This document shows, piece by piece, positions 18,641-28,616 of a stretch of 63,930 nucleotides of DNA. The translations under genes and the position numbers were made by a program. Under the pieces are notes generated by a model. It made no database searches. It was not told where the DNA came from and saw only the letters and a program-made list of their open reading frames with translations. The stretch spans positions 1-63,930 of the forward strand of contig JANXSP010000100.1 of assembly GCA_025356575.1 (NCBI GenBank), read 5' to 3'. The DNA comes from Novosphingobium sp. (lineage in GTDB: Bacteria > Pseudomonadota > Alphaproteobacteria > Sphingomonadales > Sphingomonadaceae). Position 1 is the first letter of the stretch. Every line of letters begins with the position of its first letter.

Positions 18641-20245
18641 CTACGCCGCGACCGGAGCGGCCCGGCGCACGCCTTCGTCGACATGATCGGCAAACTGCGC
18701 GAAGTTTTCGATGAACTGGTGCACGAGCGTCTGCGCGGTCTTGTCGTACTCGGCCGGATCGACCCACGCCGCGCGCGGATCGAGAATCTTGCTGTCCACG
18801 CCCGCGACCGCCACCGGCACTTCGAATCCGAAGTTGGGGTCCTTGCGGAACTCGGCATCGTTGAGGCTGCCGTCGAGCGCCGCATTGAGCAGCGCCCGGG
18901 TCGCCTTGATCGGCATGCGGTTGATCCCCGGCATCGTCGCCTTGCCGCCCGTCCACCCGGTATTGACCAGCCAGCAAGTGACCGCGCCCTTGGCGATGCG
19001 CTCCTTGAGGAGGTTACCGTAAACGCTTGGGTGACGGGGCATGAACGGCGCGCCGAAGCATGTGCTGAAGGTCGCCTCTGGCTCGGTCACGCCGATCTCG
19101 GTGCCCGCAACGCGCGCGGTGTATCCGGAGAGGAAGTGATACATCGCCTGATCCGGGGTCAGCCGCGCGATCGGCGGCAGAACGCCGTAAGCGTCGGCGG
19201 TGAGCATGATGATGTTGGCCGGAACCGGGCCCATGTTCTTTTCGGAAGCGTTGGGGATGAAATCGATGGGATACGAACCGCGGCTATTCTCGGCCAGCGA
19301 GTTGTCGTCGAAATCGAGCTCGCGGGTTTCGGGATCGATCACCACGTTTTCCAGCACCGTGCCGAAGCGCTTGGTCGTCGCGAAAATCTCGGGCTCGGCC
19401 TCGGGCGAAAGACGGATCATCTTGGCGTAGCAACCGCCTTCGAAATTGAACACCGCAGTATCCGACCAACCGTGCTCGTCGTCGCCGATCAGCGTGCGCG
19501 AGGCATCTGCCGAGAGCGTGGTCTTGCCCGTGCCCGAAAGTCCGAAGAACACGGCGGTCTTGCCGTCGGCCCCGATGTTGGCACTGCAATGCATCGGCAT
19601 GACCCCGCGGGTCGGGAGGAGATAGTTGAGGATTCCGAACACGCTCTTCTTCATTTCGCCGGCATACCGGGTGCCGCCGATGAGGATGAGCTTCTCCGCA
19701 AAGTTTACCGCGATGACGGTTTCGGTCCGCGTACCGTGGCGCTCGGGATCGGCGCGGAAGCTCGGCAAATCGATGATGGTGTATTCGGGCTCGAAATTGG
19801 CGATCTGGTCCGCGCTCGGCCGCACCAGCAGCGTGCGAATGAACAGGTTGTGCCACGCGAGTTCGTTGATCACGCGCACGTTCACGCGATGCTCCGGCTG
19901 CGATCCGCCGAACAGGTCGGCGACATACAGCGTCGGCTTCTGGGCCAGCGCAGCATAGAAATCCGCCTTGAGCGCCGCAAATTGCTCGGGGGTCATTGCG
20001 GCGTTGGTCTTGCCCCACCACACGGTGTTCTCGGTCTCGGCATCGCGGACGATGAACTTGTCCTTGGCGCTGCGTCCGGTGTGTTTGCCCGTTTCGACGA
20101 CCAGCGGGCCATCCTTGGCCAGGATGCCTTCACCGTTGCGGACAGCGGCTTCGACCAGCGCCGCAGTCCCGAGATTGGCATGGATTTCGGCGGCGGTGGC
20201 AATGCCCTGGCGGTCGAGCGGATAGGCGAGCGGTGCGGCGGTCAA
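18641..20245 (-). CDS. pckA: phosphoenolpyruvate carboxykinase (ATP)
   Basis: Converts oxaloacetate and ATP to PEP in gluconeogenesis. The 534-residue protein has the nucleotide loop [22 protein letters not shown] (metal-binding Asp), [20 protein letters not shown] and the substrate-binding [13 protein letters not shown] chose a TTG start at 20245 because GGAG lies 7 bases upstream and the family N-terminus begins there; the frame is open 111 bp further. It is divergent from chvI, a recurrent arrangement in alphaproteobacteria, where ChvI-type regulators influence pckA in some species. The 261-bp gap likely contains both promoters. Confidence 0.96.
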   Translation of the reverse strand: MTAAPLAYPLDRQGIATAAEIHANLGTAALVEAAVRNGEGILAKDGPLVVETGKHTGRSAKDKFIVRDAETENTVWWGKTNAAMTPEQFAALKADFYAALAQKPTLYVADLFGGSQPEHRVNVRVINELAWHNLFIRTLLVRPSADQIANFEPEYTIIDLPSFRADPERHGTRTETVIAVNFAEKLILIGGTRYAGEMKKSVFGILNYLLPTRGVMPMHCSANIGADGKTAVFFGLSGTGKTTLSADASRTLIGDDEHGWSDTAVFNFEGGCYAKMIRLSPEAEPEIFATTKRFGTVLENVVIDPETRELDFDDNSLAENSRGSYPIDFIPNASEKNMGPVPANIIMLTADAYGVLPPIARLTPDQAMYHFLSGYTARVAGTEIGVTEPEATFSTCFGAPFMPRHPSVYGNLLKERIAKGAVTCWLVNTGWTGGKATMPGINRMPIKATRALLNAALDGSLNDAEFRKDPNFGFEVPVAVAGVDSKILDPRAAWVDPAEYDKTAQTLVHQFIENFAQFADHVDEGVRRAAPVAA

Positions 20246-20506
20246 TTGGGGTCTCCGAGCTGGCGGGCGCCCCGGATGCGAGACGCGCGGCATGGTCCAG
20301 AGCACGCGCTTGCGTACCGCTGAATCGTTGCCGATCGCATAGTCGAGCGACCCCATCAGGTCAAATCAGTCAGCGACACACAAACCGCGCCGAAATCAGC
20401 AGCTTACCGGGCTGGCCGTTGATGGCCCGTTGCCACGCTCCACCCCAGCGGTTAACCCCTGCGCTTCCCGCGATTTTTCGCCCTTGGCGCGAGTATCCGT
20501 TTGCCC

Positions 20507-21241
20507 ATGGCAAATGAACCGACCGACAGCTCAGTCCAGACGATCGCGTTGGTCGACGACGACCGCAATATCCTCACCACGGTCGCGATCGCGCTCCAGG
20601 CCGAAGGCTTCGTCACGCGGATTTATTCCGACGGCGCAACCGCGCTCAAAGCACTGCTCGAGAACCCGCCCGACCTGGCGATTTGCGATATCAAGATGCC
20701 GCAGATGGACGGGCTCGAACTGCTCCAGAAACTGCGTGCCAAATCGGCCCTGCCGGTGATCCTGCTGACATCGAAAGACGAGGAGCCCGACGAAGCACTG
20801 GGGCTGGCGCTGGGCGCCGACGATTATATCGCCAAGCCGTTCAGCCAGCGCCTGCTCGTCGCCCGCATCCGCGCGATCCTGCGGCGCAGCGAGGTCGTTC
20901 GCGCCGATGCCACGGCCACCGCTGCCTCCGACCTGCCCGAGCCGATGGTGCGCGGGCGGCTGGAAATGGACCCCGCGCGCCACCATGTCCGCTGGGGTGG
21001 TCAGGCGGTCTCGCTGACCGTGACCGAGTTTCTGATCCTCGAGGCGCTGGCCGCGCGGCCCGGGGTCGTGAAAACCCGCAATCAGTTAATGGATTGCGCT
21101 TATCAGGATGATGTCTTCGTCGACGATCGGACGATCGACAGCCATATCAAGCGGTTGCGGCGCAAATTCCGCGCGGTCGATCCCGAGTTCGGCGCCATCG
21201 ACACGCTTTATGGCGCGGGTTACGCCTTTGCCGAAAACTGA
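20507..21241 (+). CDS. chvI: response regulator ChvI
   Basis: An OmpR-family response regulator of 244 residues. The receiver starts [20 protein letters not shown], with phosphoacceptor D61 in [12 protein letters not shown] and Lys in [11 protein letters not shown]; the winged helix carries [20 protein letters not shown] and [17 protein letters not shown]. The sequence [12 protein letters not shown] is typical of ChvI, the regulator of envelope and acid stress and carbon use in alphaproteobacteria. The ATG at 20507 is preferred to an in-frame TTG at 20501. The downstream kinase overlaps its end. Confidence 0.93.
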   Translation: MANEPTDSSVQTIALVDDDRNILTTVAIALQAEGFVTRIYSDGATALKALLENPPDLAICDIKMPQMDGLELLQKLRAKSALPVILLTSKDEEPDEALGLALGADDYIAKPFSQRLLVARIRAILRRSEVVRADATATAASDLPEPMVRGRLEMDPARHHVRWGGQAVSLTVTEFLILEALAARPGVVKTRNQLMDCAYQDDVFVDDRTIDSHIKRLRRKFRAVDPEFGAIDTLYGAGYAFAEN

Positions 21242-22787
21242 CGACCAGACCGCCCTGGGCGAGCGTCTGTTCTGGACGCGCCGGGTATCGCTGACCACGC
21301 GCATTCTGGCGCTGAACATCATCGCGCTGGCGTTGATGGCGGGAAGCCTGTTCTACCTCGACAGTTACCGCAAACAGCTTTTGGCCGAGCGCTTCAACCT
21401 GGCGCGCAGCGAGGCCGAGATTGCCGCCGAAGCGCTGATCGGGGCCAATCCAGCCCAGCGCGAAGCGCTGCTGGCGCGGGTCGGCAAGGATCAGGAACTG
21501 CGTTTGCGGCTTTACGATCGCCGCGGGGCACTGGTCGCCGATAGTTTCGCGCTCGCGCCGCCATCGTTTTCGTTCGTCGATCCGGCGCACGAACCCTGGC
21601 TCAAGGGCGCGGCGCGGTTGCTCGACCGGATCATGGATTTCGCGCTCGGCGCGCGCCCGATCCCCGCGTATCGCGATCCCGCTATCGAGAGCGCTGCCGC
21701 GTGGCCCGAGCTTGCCGCAGCGCATGCCGCCGCGCGGACCGTGGTGTTCGAACGCTATGCGCCCGACCGCACCCCGGTCATCACCGCCGCGGCGCCGATC
21801 GAGCCCGGCGGCGCGACGCTACTGACCACGCGCAACGCCCGCGACATTACCCAAAGCGTGCGCGATGCACGCCAGACGCTGGCGATCGTCCTGGCCGCAG
21901 CGTTGCTGCTTTCGGTCCAGCTTTCGCTGTTTCTGGCGCGGACGATCGTGCGCCCGCTACGCACCCTGGTCCGTGCTGCCGTGCGCGTTTGGCTCGGGCG
22001 CGAGCGCGCGGTGGTCGTCCCCCGCTTGCCCGAGCGCGGCGACGAGATCGGGCTGCTCGCCCGCGCGGTATCCGACATGACCGCAGCACTGCGCCAGCGG
22101 ATCGACGCGGTCGAAAGCTTCGCCGCGGACGTCGCCCACGAAATCAAGAACCCGCTTGCGAGCCTGCGCAGCGCTCTCGAATCGCTGGAAAAGGTTTCGG
22201 ATCCCGCGGTACGTCAACAGCTTGGGGCGATCGCCGCGCACGATGTGCAGCGGATCGACCGCCTGGTCACCGAGATTGCCGACGCCAGCCGGATCGACGC
22301 CGAGCTCAGCCGCACCACCTTCGTGCCGGTCGACCTGGCGGTGATGACCGCGGCGATGATAACCGCGCGCGAGCAACGCGCGAGTAACGCCGGGATGCGG
22401 ATCGAACTGACCGCGCCCGATCCTGGCCGCGCCATCGTTTCGGGCGATCCTTCGCGCCTGGAACGGGTGGTCGAAAACCTCCTCGACAACGCGGTTTCGT
22501 TCTCACCGCCGGCTGGGCTCATCGCGGTGGCGATCGCGCGGCGCGACGACCGCGTCGAACTTTCGGTCAGCGATGCCGGTCCCGGGATCGCCGCCGACCA
22601 GCGCGAGAAGGTATTCGAACGGTTCCATTCGCTGCGCCCGGCGGGTGAGAGCTTCGGCAGCCACAGCGGGCTGGGGCTAGCGATCGCGCGGACAATCGTC
22701 GCGGCGCATGACGGGACGCTTGTCGCCGCGGCGCGAGACGACGGGGAGGCAGGCGCGCGGCTGATTGCCTCGCTCCCCTCCCGATGA
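21210..22787 (+). CDS. chvG: sensor histidine kinase ChvG
   Basis: A membrane histidine kinase of about 525 residues: one helix near the N-terminus ([19 protein letters not shown]), a periplasmic sensor domain, a second helix ([19 protein letters not shown]), HAMP, the phosphoacceptor box [20 protein letters not shown]-box [11 protein letters not shown] and G boxes DAGPGI and SGLGLAIAR. In relatives, periplasmic ExoR restrains ChvG; no exoR is in this window. The start is uncertain: ATG 21210 or TTG 21228 both overlap chvI. The stop overlaps the hprK ATG (ATGA). Confidence 0.93.
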   Translation: MARVTPLPKTDDQTALGERLFWTRRVSLTTRILALNIIALALMAGSLFYLDSYRKQLLAERFNLARSEAEIAAEALIGANPAQREALLARVGKDQELRLRLYDRRGALVADSFALAPPSFSFVDPAHEPWLKGAARLLDRIMDFALGARPIPAYRDPAIESAAAWPELAAAHAAARTVVFERYAPDRTPVITAAAPIEPGGATLLTTRNARDITQSVRDARQTLAIVLAAALLLSVQLSLFLARTIVRPLRTLVRAAVRVWLGRERAVVVPRLPERGDEIGLLARAVSDMTAALRQRIDAVESFAADVAHEIKNPLASLRSALESLEKVSDPAVRQQLGAIAAHDVQRIDRLVTEIADASRIDAELSRTTFVPVDLAVMTAAMITAREQRASNAGMRIELTAPDPGRAIVSGDPSRLERVVENLLDNAVSFSPPAGLIAVAIARRDDRVELSVSDAGPGIAADQREKVFERFHSLRPAGESFGSHSGLGLAIARTIVAAHDGTLVAAARDDGEAGARLIASLPSR

Positions 22788-23209
22788 TGTCCGCCGCGCC
22801 CCACCAGGCAACCGGCGTCGCCATCGCGGGCCGGGGCGTCCTCATCGAAGGCGCGCCCGGCAGCGGCAAGTCGAGCCTGGCACTCATGCTGATCGACCGC
22901 GGCGCGGTGCTGATCGGAGATGACGGGGTTTTGCTCGACCAGCGCGGCGATGCGCTGTGGGCGCGACCGCATCCCGCCACCGCCGCGATGCTGGAAGTCC
23001 GCAACGTCGGGCTGTTGCGCTACCCATGCAGCCCGGCGCGGATCGCGCTGGTGATCGCGCTCGATGAAGCCGCACCGCGATTTATCGAGGCACCCGAGCA
23101 GACCCGGCGCGAAGGCACGACGCTACCGCTCATCCGCCTGTGGCCCCACGCCGCGGCGCTTGCGCTGCGCGCAGAGGCGGCGCTGCGGGTTCATGGAGCG
23201 CCCTTCTGA
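22784..23209 (+). CDS. hprK: HPr kinase/phosphorylase, short alphaproteobacterial form
   Basis: A 141-residue protein with the P-loop GAPGSGKSSLALMLIDRG and the HprK segment LIGDDGVLL. It lacks the N-terminal domain of the ~310-residue Firmicutes enzyme, as is usual in alphaproteobacteria. It would phosphorylate HPr on the regulatory serine; the HPr 1.5 kb downstream has that serine. It overlaps chvG by 4 bases, tying the kinase to envelope stress signalling at the level of expression. Confidence 0.92.
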   Translation: MMSAAPHQATGVAIAGRGVLIEGAPGSGKSSLALMLIDRGAVLIGDDGVLLDQRGDALWARPHPATAAMLEVRNVGLLRYPCSPARIALVIALDEAAPRFIEAPEQTRREGTTLPLIRLWPHAAALALRAEAALRVHGAPF

Positions 23210-23317
23210 GGTGACAGCGCATTCCCGTGTGCCGTTTCAGCCTCACGCCAGGTTCTCGCTTCACACCGCGCCGAGGCCCCTTCACTTTCGCCGTGCATCG
23301 GCGCAAAGCGCAGGTCC

Positions 23318-24244
23318 ATGGCCCCGCCTTCCACCGCCGATCGCCGCCAGCGCGTGCTGCTCGTTACCGGTCTGCTTGGCGCGGGCAAGACGACTGCGCT
23401 ACGCGCGCTCGAGGACCTGGGCTGGGAAACCATCGACAATTTCCCGGTCCGCCTGCTCACCCGGCTGCTCGAAACGCCGACAAGCTCGGCCCCGGCCGAT
23501 CACCCGGTGCCGCTGGCGATTGGCTTCGATTCGCGCACCCGCGGGTTCGATCCCAACAAGGTGATCGACCGGGTCAAGAAGCTCGCCGAGCGCGACGACC
23601 TTGTCGTGACCACGCTGTTTCTCGATTGCGGCGGGCAGGAGCTCGAGCGGCGGTACAACGAGACCCGCCGCCCCCACCCGCTGGCGCAGGATCGCCCCGC
23701 AGCCTCGGGCATCGCGGCCGAGCGGGAACTGCTCGAGCCGTTGCGGCGCTGGGCCGATAGCGTCATTTCGACCACCGCCTACACCACCAACCAGCTCCAG
23801 CAGGCGATCCGCGAACAGTTCATGCCGGCGGGCGAAAGGGCGACGACGCTGACGGTGACCAGCTTCGGCTTTGCCCGGGGCATGCCGCCGGTGGCCGATC
23901 TGGTGTTCGACATGCGCTTTCTCGACAACCCGCACTGGGACCCGGTCCTGCGCCCGCTGACCGGGCAGGACGATGCCGTAGCCGTGCATATCCGCGCCGA
24001 TCCCGCCTTCGAGGAAGCGTTTGCCCGCATCCGCGATCTCATCCTGCTGCTGCTTCCGCGCTATCAGGCGCAGGGCAAGGCCTATGTGAATATCGCCTTC
24101 GGGTGCACCGGTGGGCGGCACCGTTCGGTGTTTGTGGCCGAGCAAATCGCGGCGGCCTTGCGCGGAGCGGGTTTTGCGCCCACATTGCTGCACCGCAACC
24201 TGGGGTCGCGTGCCGCCGATCTGATCGAAGGCACCCCGGCATGA
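23318..24244 (+). CDS. rapZ: RNase adapter protein RapZ (YvcJ family nucleotide-binding protein)
   Basis: A 308-residue P-loop protein with Walker A GLLGAGKTTALRALEDLGW, the segment ETIDNFPV, and the conserved C-terminal FGCTGGRHRSVFVAEQIA. In enterobacteria RapZ guides RNase E to an sRNA; in alphaproteobacteria the role is not established. The P-loop has Leu-Gly-Ala-Gly-Lys-Thr-Thr where many relatives have Ser-Gly-Ser-Gly-Lys-Ser. Position between hprK and EIIA is the usual alphaproteobacterial order. The 108-bp gap before it might hold a promoter. Confidence 0.94.
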   Translation: MAPPSTADRRQRVLLVTGLLGAGKTTALRALEDLGWETIDNFPVRLLTRLLETPTSSAPADHPVPLAIGFDSRTRGFDPNKVIDRVKKLAERDDLVVTTLFLDCGGQELERRYNETRRPHPLAQDRPAASGIAAERELLEPLRRWADSVISTTAYTTNQLQQAIREQFMPAGERATTLTVTSFGFARGMPPVADLVFDMRFLDNPHWDPVLRPLTGQDDAVAVHIRADPAFEEAFARIRDLILLLLPRYQAQGKAYVNIAFGCTGGRHRSVFVAEQIAAALRGAGFAPTLLHRNLGSRAADLIEGTPA

Positions 24245-24296
24245 GCGGTCCGGCCGTCACTTCGGCGCAGGCAGACCTTCGGAGCGCCATTCCCGC

Positions 24297-24710
24297 ATGA
24301 TCGGCTTGATCCTGGTAACCCACGGCAAACTCGCCGAGGAATTCATTCACGCGATGGAGCATGTCGTCGGCCGGCAGGATGCCGTGGCGAGCGTGTGCAT
24401 CGGTCCTGAAGACGACATGGAGCGTCGCCGCCGCGAAATTGCCGATTCGATCCGCAAGGTCGATAGCGGCGACGGGGTCCTCGTGCTGACCGATCTGTTC
24501 GGCGGCACTCCGTCGAACCTGGCGATATCCTTGATGAAGCCGGGCAAGGTCGAAGTCATCGCGGGGATAAACCTGCCGATGCTGATCCGCCTCGCCGGCG
24601 CACGCAAATGCATGGACGTGCGCACCGCGACGGCCGCCGCACGCGACGCCGGGCGAAATTACATCACGATTGCCTCCGAATTGCTCGGACAGGATGCGTG
24701 CTCCGCATAA
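24297..24710 (+). CDS. PTS EIIA component, mannose family
   Basis: A 137-residue EIIA(Man)-type domain with the phosphorylated His9 in LILVTHGKLAEEF and the conserved LVLTDLFGGTPSN. No EIIB, EIIC or EIID permease gene is in the window, and alphaproteobacteria with this locus typically have none, so it probably acts in regulatory phosphorelay rather than sugar uptake. It starts 52 bp after rapZ and is followed 20 bp later by HPr. Confidence 0.93.
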   Translation: MIGLILVTHGKLAEEFIHAMEHVVGRQDAVASVCIGPEDDMERRRREIADSIRKVDSGDGVLVLTDLFGGTPSNLAISLMKPGKVEVIAGINLPMLIRLAGARKCMDVRTATAAARDAGRNYITIASELLGQDACSA

Positions 24711-24730
24711 GCGGGGGCGTTGGGGGAACA

Positions 24731-25009
24731 ATGGCGGACTGCTCCGAAACGGTCGAGATCACCAACCAGCGCGGGTTGCACGCGCGCGCCAGCGCCAAGT
24801 TCGTCAATGCCGTGGCCAAGCTTCCCGATGGCGTGGCGGTGCGCGTTGCCAAGGATGGCCACGATGCCGCGGGCGGATCGATCCTCGGGCTGATGATGCT
24901 CGGCGCGGCGCGCGGCGACTGCATCGAAATTCATTGCAGCGGGGCGCAGGCCGAAGCGGCGCTGCTCGAACTGGTCGGGCTGGTCAAGGATGGGTTCGGC
25001 GAGGACTGA
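24731..25009 (+). CDS. ptsH: HPr family phosphocarrier protein
   Basis: A 92-residue HPr with phosphocarrier His17 (RGLHARASAKF) and regulatory Ser50 (GGSILGLMMLGA), equivalent to His15 and Ser46. Both residues are present, so it can receive phosphate from enzyme I, encoded elsewhere, and from HprK in this cluster. The ATG at 24731 has a GGGGGA Shine-Dalgarno; the frame is open further upstream but only from this ATG does it match the family. It ends the phosphorelay cluster. Confidence 0.93.
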   Translation: MADCSETVEITNQRGLHARASAKFVNAVAKLPDGVAVRVAKDGHDAAGGSILGLMMLGAARGDCIEIHCSGAQAEAALLELVGLVKDGFGED

Positions 25010-25013
25010 CGCG

Positions 25014-25832
25014 GTGAGCGAGCCCGATCCGACGCGCCGGCGCACCATCACCGGTTTTTCCAATCCCACGGTCAAATTCGTCCGCTCGCTGCGCGATAAA
25101 AAGCACCGCCGCGCCGAGCGCAAGTTTCTTGCCGAAGGGCTGCGCCTGCTGACCGACGCGCGCGCCAGCGGCCGGCTGCCCGAGATGCTGCTGATGGCCA
25201 CCGGGCGCGATCCGCATCCACTGATCGCCGAGCTCGAAACCGCGGTGCTCGACGCCGGGGGCGAGGTGGTCGAGATGTACGCCGCGATCCTCGCCAAAGT
25301 GACCGGCAAGGATAATCCCCAGGCGGTGGCGGGCGTATTCGCGGAGTTCGACACCGCTCTGAGCGCGATCGAACGCAGCGTCGCGCCGATCTGGCTGGTC
25401 GCCCAGGCACTGCGCGATCCCGGCAACCTGGGGACGATGCTGCGCACCGGCGATGCGGTCGGCGCGGGCGGGCTGATCCTCATCGACGACTGCGCCGATC
25501 CGTTCTCGGCCGAGGCCGTGCGCGCGAGCATGGGCGCGATCTTCACCCAGCGCATCGCCCAGGCGCGGTGGGAGGACTTCCTGCCATGGCTGCGCGGGGG
25601 CGCGGGGCAGCTCGTCGCCGCCTCGCTTCGCGATGCCGTGCCGTATCGTGCGGCGCCGTACGCGGCACCATGCTTCCTCCTCGTGGGCAACGAATCGCGC
25701 GGCCTGCCCGCGGCGTACGAGGCAGAGTGCGACCTGCGCGTGACAATGCCGATGTTGGGCCGCGCGGACAGCCTCAACGCCGCGGTCGCAGCCGCGGTCC
25801 TCGCCTACGAAGCGTTGGCCGCGTTGGGCTGA
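25014..25832 (+). CDS. RNA methyltransferase, TrmH/SpoU family
   Basis: A 272-residue SPOUT methyltransferase that would 2'-O-methylate a tRNA or rRNA ribose. All three family motifs are visible: ALRDPGNLGTMLRTGDAVGA, FLLVGNESRGLP and MPMLGRADSLNAAVAAAV. The N-terminal part (NPTVKFVRSLRDKKHRRAE, FLAEGLRLL) is the substrate-binding domain typical of the RlmB/TsnR-like group. I chose the GTG at 25014, 4 bp after the HPr stop. The exact target nucleotide cannot be read from sequence. Confidence 0.92.
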   Translation: MSEPDPTRRRTITGFSNPTVKFVRSLRDKKHRRAERKFLAEGLRLLTDARASGRLPEMLLMATGRDPHPLIAELETAVLDAGGEVVEMYAAILAKVTGKDNPQAVAGVFAEFDTALSAIERSVAPIWLVAQALRDPGNLGTMLRTGDAVGAGGLILIDDCADPFSAEAVRASMGAIFTQRIAQARWEDFLPWLRGGAGQLVAASLRDAVPYRAAPYAAPCFLLVGNESRGLPAAYEAECDLRVTMPMLGRADSLNAAVAAAVLAYEALAALG

Positions 25833-25837
25833 TCGGC

Positions 25838-26536
25838 TCAGTCCCCGGTGACCAGCCCCATGATCTTCCAGCCCTGCGCAGTTTTCTGGGCGAGCAGGCG
25901 CAGCCCGTTCAGCGGACGCAGGACCCCGCGGCGGACATAACCGTAGGCCTTATCGGCCCGCGCGACGACTTCGGCGTGGGGATTGTCGCTGAGCGCCTCG
26001 CCGGGAACCAGCGTGACGAGTTCCCAGTCAAGCTTGCGGACCAGCGGCGTCGTTTCGAGCGGCCCGCGGCGCAGCGCCGCGCCCTCGCCGATCACGATGC
26101 GTTCGGAATAGGGATCGTCGAGATCGGGCAAATGCGCAAAGAACCACGGAAACGTCGCGGTCGCAGGATCGGGACTGGCGCAACCCCACGCGGTAATCCG
26201 CGCCAGTTCGCGCCACAGGTTCGGACCCACGACAGGGTCGCCAAGCTTTTGCACCAAGGCATCCCTGCCGCCGCTACCGCCAAAATCGAGCCGAACGCCG
26301 GGATCGGCGAGCGCCGCCAGTGCCGCGGCATCCTTCTTGGAAACCGCCGCCTGCAACGCCGCGCCGAACGCTGGAAAGCCCGGGCGGAGCGCACATTCGT
26401 CGCGCGGGGCGAGCGGGCCTGTGGCGGTGGGGACCGCTACGACAGACGTGGGCCCCGGCGCAGGCGGGGGCGCAATTGCCGACCCGCACCCGGCAAGCAG
26501 CGCACAAGCCGCTGGCAGAACTGAGCGCAGATTCAT
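25838..26536 (-). CDS. putative lipoprotein of unknown function
   Basis: A 232-residue protein starting MNLRSVLPAACALLAGCGSA, a lipoprotein signal with lipobox LAGC. A Pro-rich linker (APPPAPGP) follows, then a globular domain with DECALRPGFPAFGAALQAAV and a C-terminal SH3-like segment (ARADKAYGYVRRGVLRPLNG, LLAQKTAQGWKIMGLVTGD). No family is recognised with confidence. Bases 26458-26471 in the linker share an exact 14-base word with the REP-like hairpin at 47996-48069. The gene is coupled to rmuC by an ATGA overlap. Confidence 0.78.
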   Translation of the reverse strand: MNLRSVLPAACALLAGCGSAIAPPPAPGPTSVVAVPTATGPLAPRDECALRPGFPAFGAALQAAVSKKDAAALAALADPGVRLDFGGSGGRDALVQKLGDPVVGPNLWRELARITAWGCASPDPATATFPWFFAHLPDLDDPYSERIVIGEGAALRRGPLETTPLVRKLDWELVTLVPGEALSDNPHAEVVARADKAYGYVRRGVLRPLNGLRLLAQKTAQGWKIMGLVTGD

Positions 26537-27957
26537 TCGGCCACCTCGACTTCGTCGTTCGCCGGGTCGGGCGCTTCGAGCGCGGTGTAGCGCGGGACGG
26601 CTTCCACGATCGGGATGTCCTCGATCTCGCGCTTGCCGATTGCAACCCCCTTGTCGCGAAGTTTACGTCCCGATGACAACACGTTGCGTTCGAAACTTCC
26701 GACAAAATCGTTGTATTTGCGCACCGCCCGCTCAAGCCCCGCGCCCACGCCCTTGAGGTGTTCGCCCGCCGTCGTCATGCGGTCGTATATGTCGGCACCG
26801 AGGCGTCCGATTTCGGCGGCCTCGGTCGCGAGCTTGTCTTGCGTCCAGACCATCGCGACCGTCCGCGCGATCGCAACGAGGTTGGTCGGTGTCGCGAGCA
26901 GCACCTTGTTGCGGAACGCAAAATCCCACAGTTCCGGATCGTGTTCGAGCGCTGCTGCAACGAAGTGCTCGCCGGGTACGAACATCACGACGTAGTCGGG
27001 TGCCTCGTCGAACTGGCTTTGATAACTCTTGGCACCGAGCGTCTGGACATGGCCCCGCATCGAGCGTGCGTGTTGATCCAGATGAAACTTGCGCCGCACA
27101 GGATCGGTCTCCTCGAACGCCGCCTGGTAGGCGTTGAGCGACACCTTGGCGTCGATCACCAGCTTCTTCTGCCCCGGCACCCGCACGATCGCATCGGGCC
27201 GCAGCCGGCCTTCGTCGGTGCCCACCGAATGTTCGAGATGGAAATCGGTGTGTTCGGACAGGCCGCACTGTTCGAGCACGTTCTGCAGCGCGCGCTCGCC
27301 CCACCGGCCCCGCGCCTTGGGCGCATTGGTCAGCGAATTGCCAAGGCGTTGCGCCTCCGCCCGGATCGCTTCCTGCCCGGCGCGCATCCCCTCGATCAGT
27401 CCGGTCAACTGTCCGAACGAATCGACACGTTTGGCCTCGAGCGAGGCCACCTGTTCCTCGTAACTCTTGAGCCGGTCGCCCACCGGGGCGAGCAGCGTCT
27501 TGAGCCGCTCGGCGTTTTGCGCTTCGGATTGTTCGAACCGTGCCTGGGCCCGAGCGAGGAACGCCTCCTGCGCCCCGGCAAGCACTTTGGCCCCGGCGTT
27601 CTCGAACTCCTTGCGCAAGGCTTCCTGCGCTTCGAGCAGAAGGCGGCGTTGCTCGTCGAAATTGGCGGTTTTCTCGCGCAGCGTAGCCAGCTCGCCGCTG
27701 GCGATGCCATGCGCATCACGCACCCCGGCGAGTTCGAGCGCAAGGCCGTCGGCGCGGCTCGCACGCTCACTCGCCCCCGCCAGATCGCGGATCGCAGCCT
27801 TGAACTTTTCGTCGAGATCGCGTGCCTCGGCATCGCGCGCGCCGTGGCGCGCCCGCCATTCCGCAACCGGCCGCGAGCCAAAGAACCAGCCGAGCGCAGC
27901 GCCGACAAGCGCCGCAATCAACAGCAATACGAGGGTTTGCGGCGAATTCACCTGCAC
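26533..27957 (-). CDS. rmuC: DNA recombination protein RmuC
   Basis: A 474-residue protein with an N-terminal membrane anchor (TLVLLLIAALVGAALGWFFG), a long coiled coil (about residues 40-190) and the nuclease-like core GRWGERALQNVLEQCGL, RLRPDAIVRVPGQKKLVID and AKVSLNAY. RmuC limits inversions and rearrangements at short inverted repeats; biochemistry is incomplete. The C-terminus carries an acidic tail. It is probably cotranscribed with the downstream lipoprotein. Confidence 0.93.
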   Translation of the reverse strand: MQVNSPQTLVLLLIAALVGAALGWFFGSRPVAEWRARHGARDAEARDLDEKFKAAIRDLAGASERASRADGLALELAGVRDAHGIASGELATLREKTANFDEQRRLLLEAQEALRKEFENAGAKVLAGAQEAFLARAQARFEQSEAQNAERLKTLLAPVGDRLKSYEEQVASLEAKRVDSFGQLTGLIEGMRAGQEAIRAEAQRLGNSLTNAPKARGRWGERALQNVLEQCGLSEHTDFHLEHSVGTDEGRLRPDAIVRVPGQKKLVIDAKVSLNAYQAAFEETDPVRRKFHLDQHARSMRGHVQTLGAKSYQSQFDEAPDYVVMFVPGEHFVAAALEHDPELWDFAFRNKVLLATPTNLVAIARTVAMVWTQDKLATEAAEIGRLGADIYDRMTTAGEHLKGVGAGLERAVRKYNDFVGSFERNVLSSGRKLRDKGVAIGKREIEDIPIVEAVPRYTALEAPDPANDEVEVAE

Positions 27958-28004
27958 GGCTCCTGCGGAACGAAGCGCGAACCTATACGCCTATACCCTC
28001 CGCA

Positions 28005-28535
28005 TCAAGCCGCGCTGCGGAGCTTTTCCAGCTTCTTGAGGACCATCGTGCGTTTCAGCCGGCTCAGGTAGTCGAGCAGGACGATGCCTTCGAGGTGGTC
28101 CATCTCGTGCTGGAGACACGTCGCCAGCATTCCGTCGATCAGCTCTTCGTGGCGGGTGCCGGCCAAGTCCTGCCAGCGCACCCCGATCGCCGCGGGCCGA
28201 TCGATATCGACGTAGATCTCGGGCACCGAGAGGCAGCCCTCGCTGTAGGTGTTCAGGGCATCGGAGGGATCGAACAGTTCGGGATTGATGAACACGCGCG
28301 GGTCCTTGACCGGCTCGGCGTCCTCGTCCTCGGTTTCGGGTTCCTGCAAATCGATGACCAGCACCCGCAGCGGCACCGCCACCTGGATCGCAGCAAGGCC
28401 GATCCCCGGCGCGGCGTACATCGTCTCGAACATGTCGGCGACGAGGGTGCGCAGGTCTTCGTCGAACACGGTGACCGGCTCGGAAACGACTTTCAACCGG
28501 GGGTCGGGAACTTCAATGATTTCGCGCAGAGCCAT
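28005..28535 (-). CDS. def: peptide deformylase
   Basis: Removes the N-formyl group from nascent proteins. The 176-residue metalloenzyme has all three motifs: APGIGLAAIQ, SEGCLSVPE (metal-binding Cys) and CLQHEMDHLEG (two metal-binding His and catalytic Glu). It starts MALREIIEVPDPRLK, the usual N-terminus. It lies close to recR (same strand) and fmt (divergent), the common alphaproteobacterial def-recR-fmt-truA neighbourhood, so formylation and deformylation enzymes are adjacent. Confidence 0.97.
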   Translation of the reverse strand: MALREIIEVPDPRLKVVSEPVTVFDEDLRTLVADMFETMYAAPGIGLAAIQVAVPLRVLVIDLQEPETEDEDAEPVKDPRVFINPELFDPSDALNTYSEGCLSVPEIYVDIDRPAAIGVRWQDLAGTRHEELIDGMLATCLQHEMDHLEGIVLLDYLSRLKRTMVLKKLEKLRSAA

Positions 28536-28616
28536 GGCGCGCAGATAATGCGAGAGCGGAGCGCAATCAACCGCCTGGAAATCAATTCGCTCGCCGCCCG
28601 CTCGGAGCAGCCGCCG

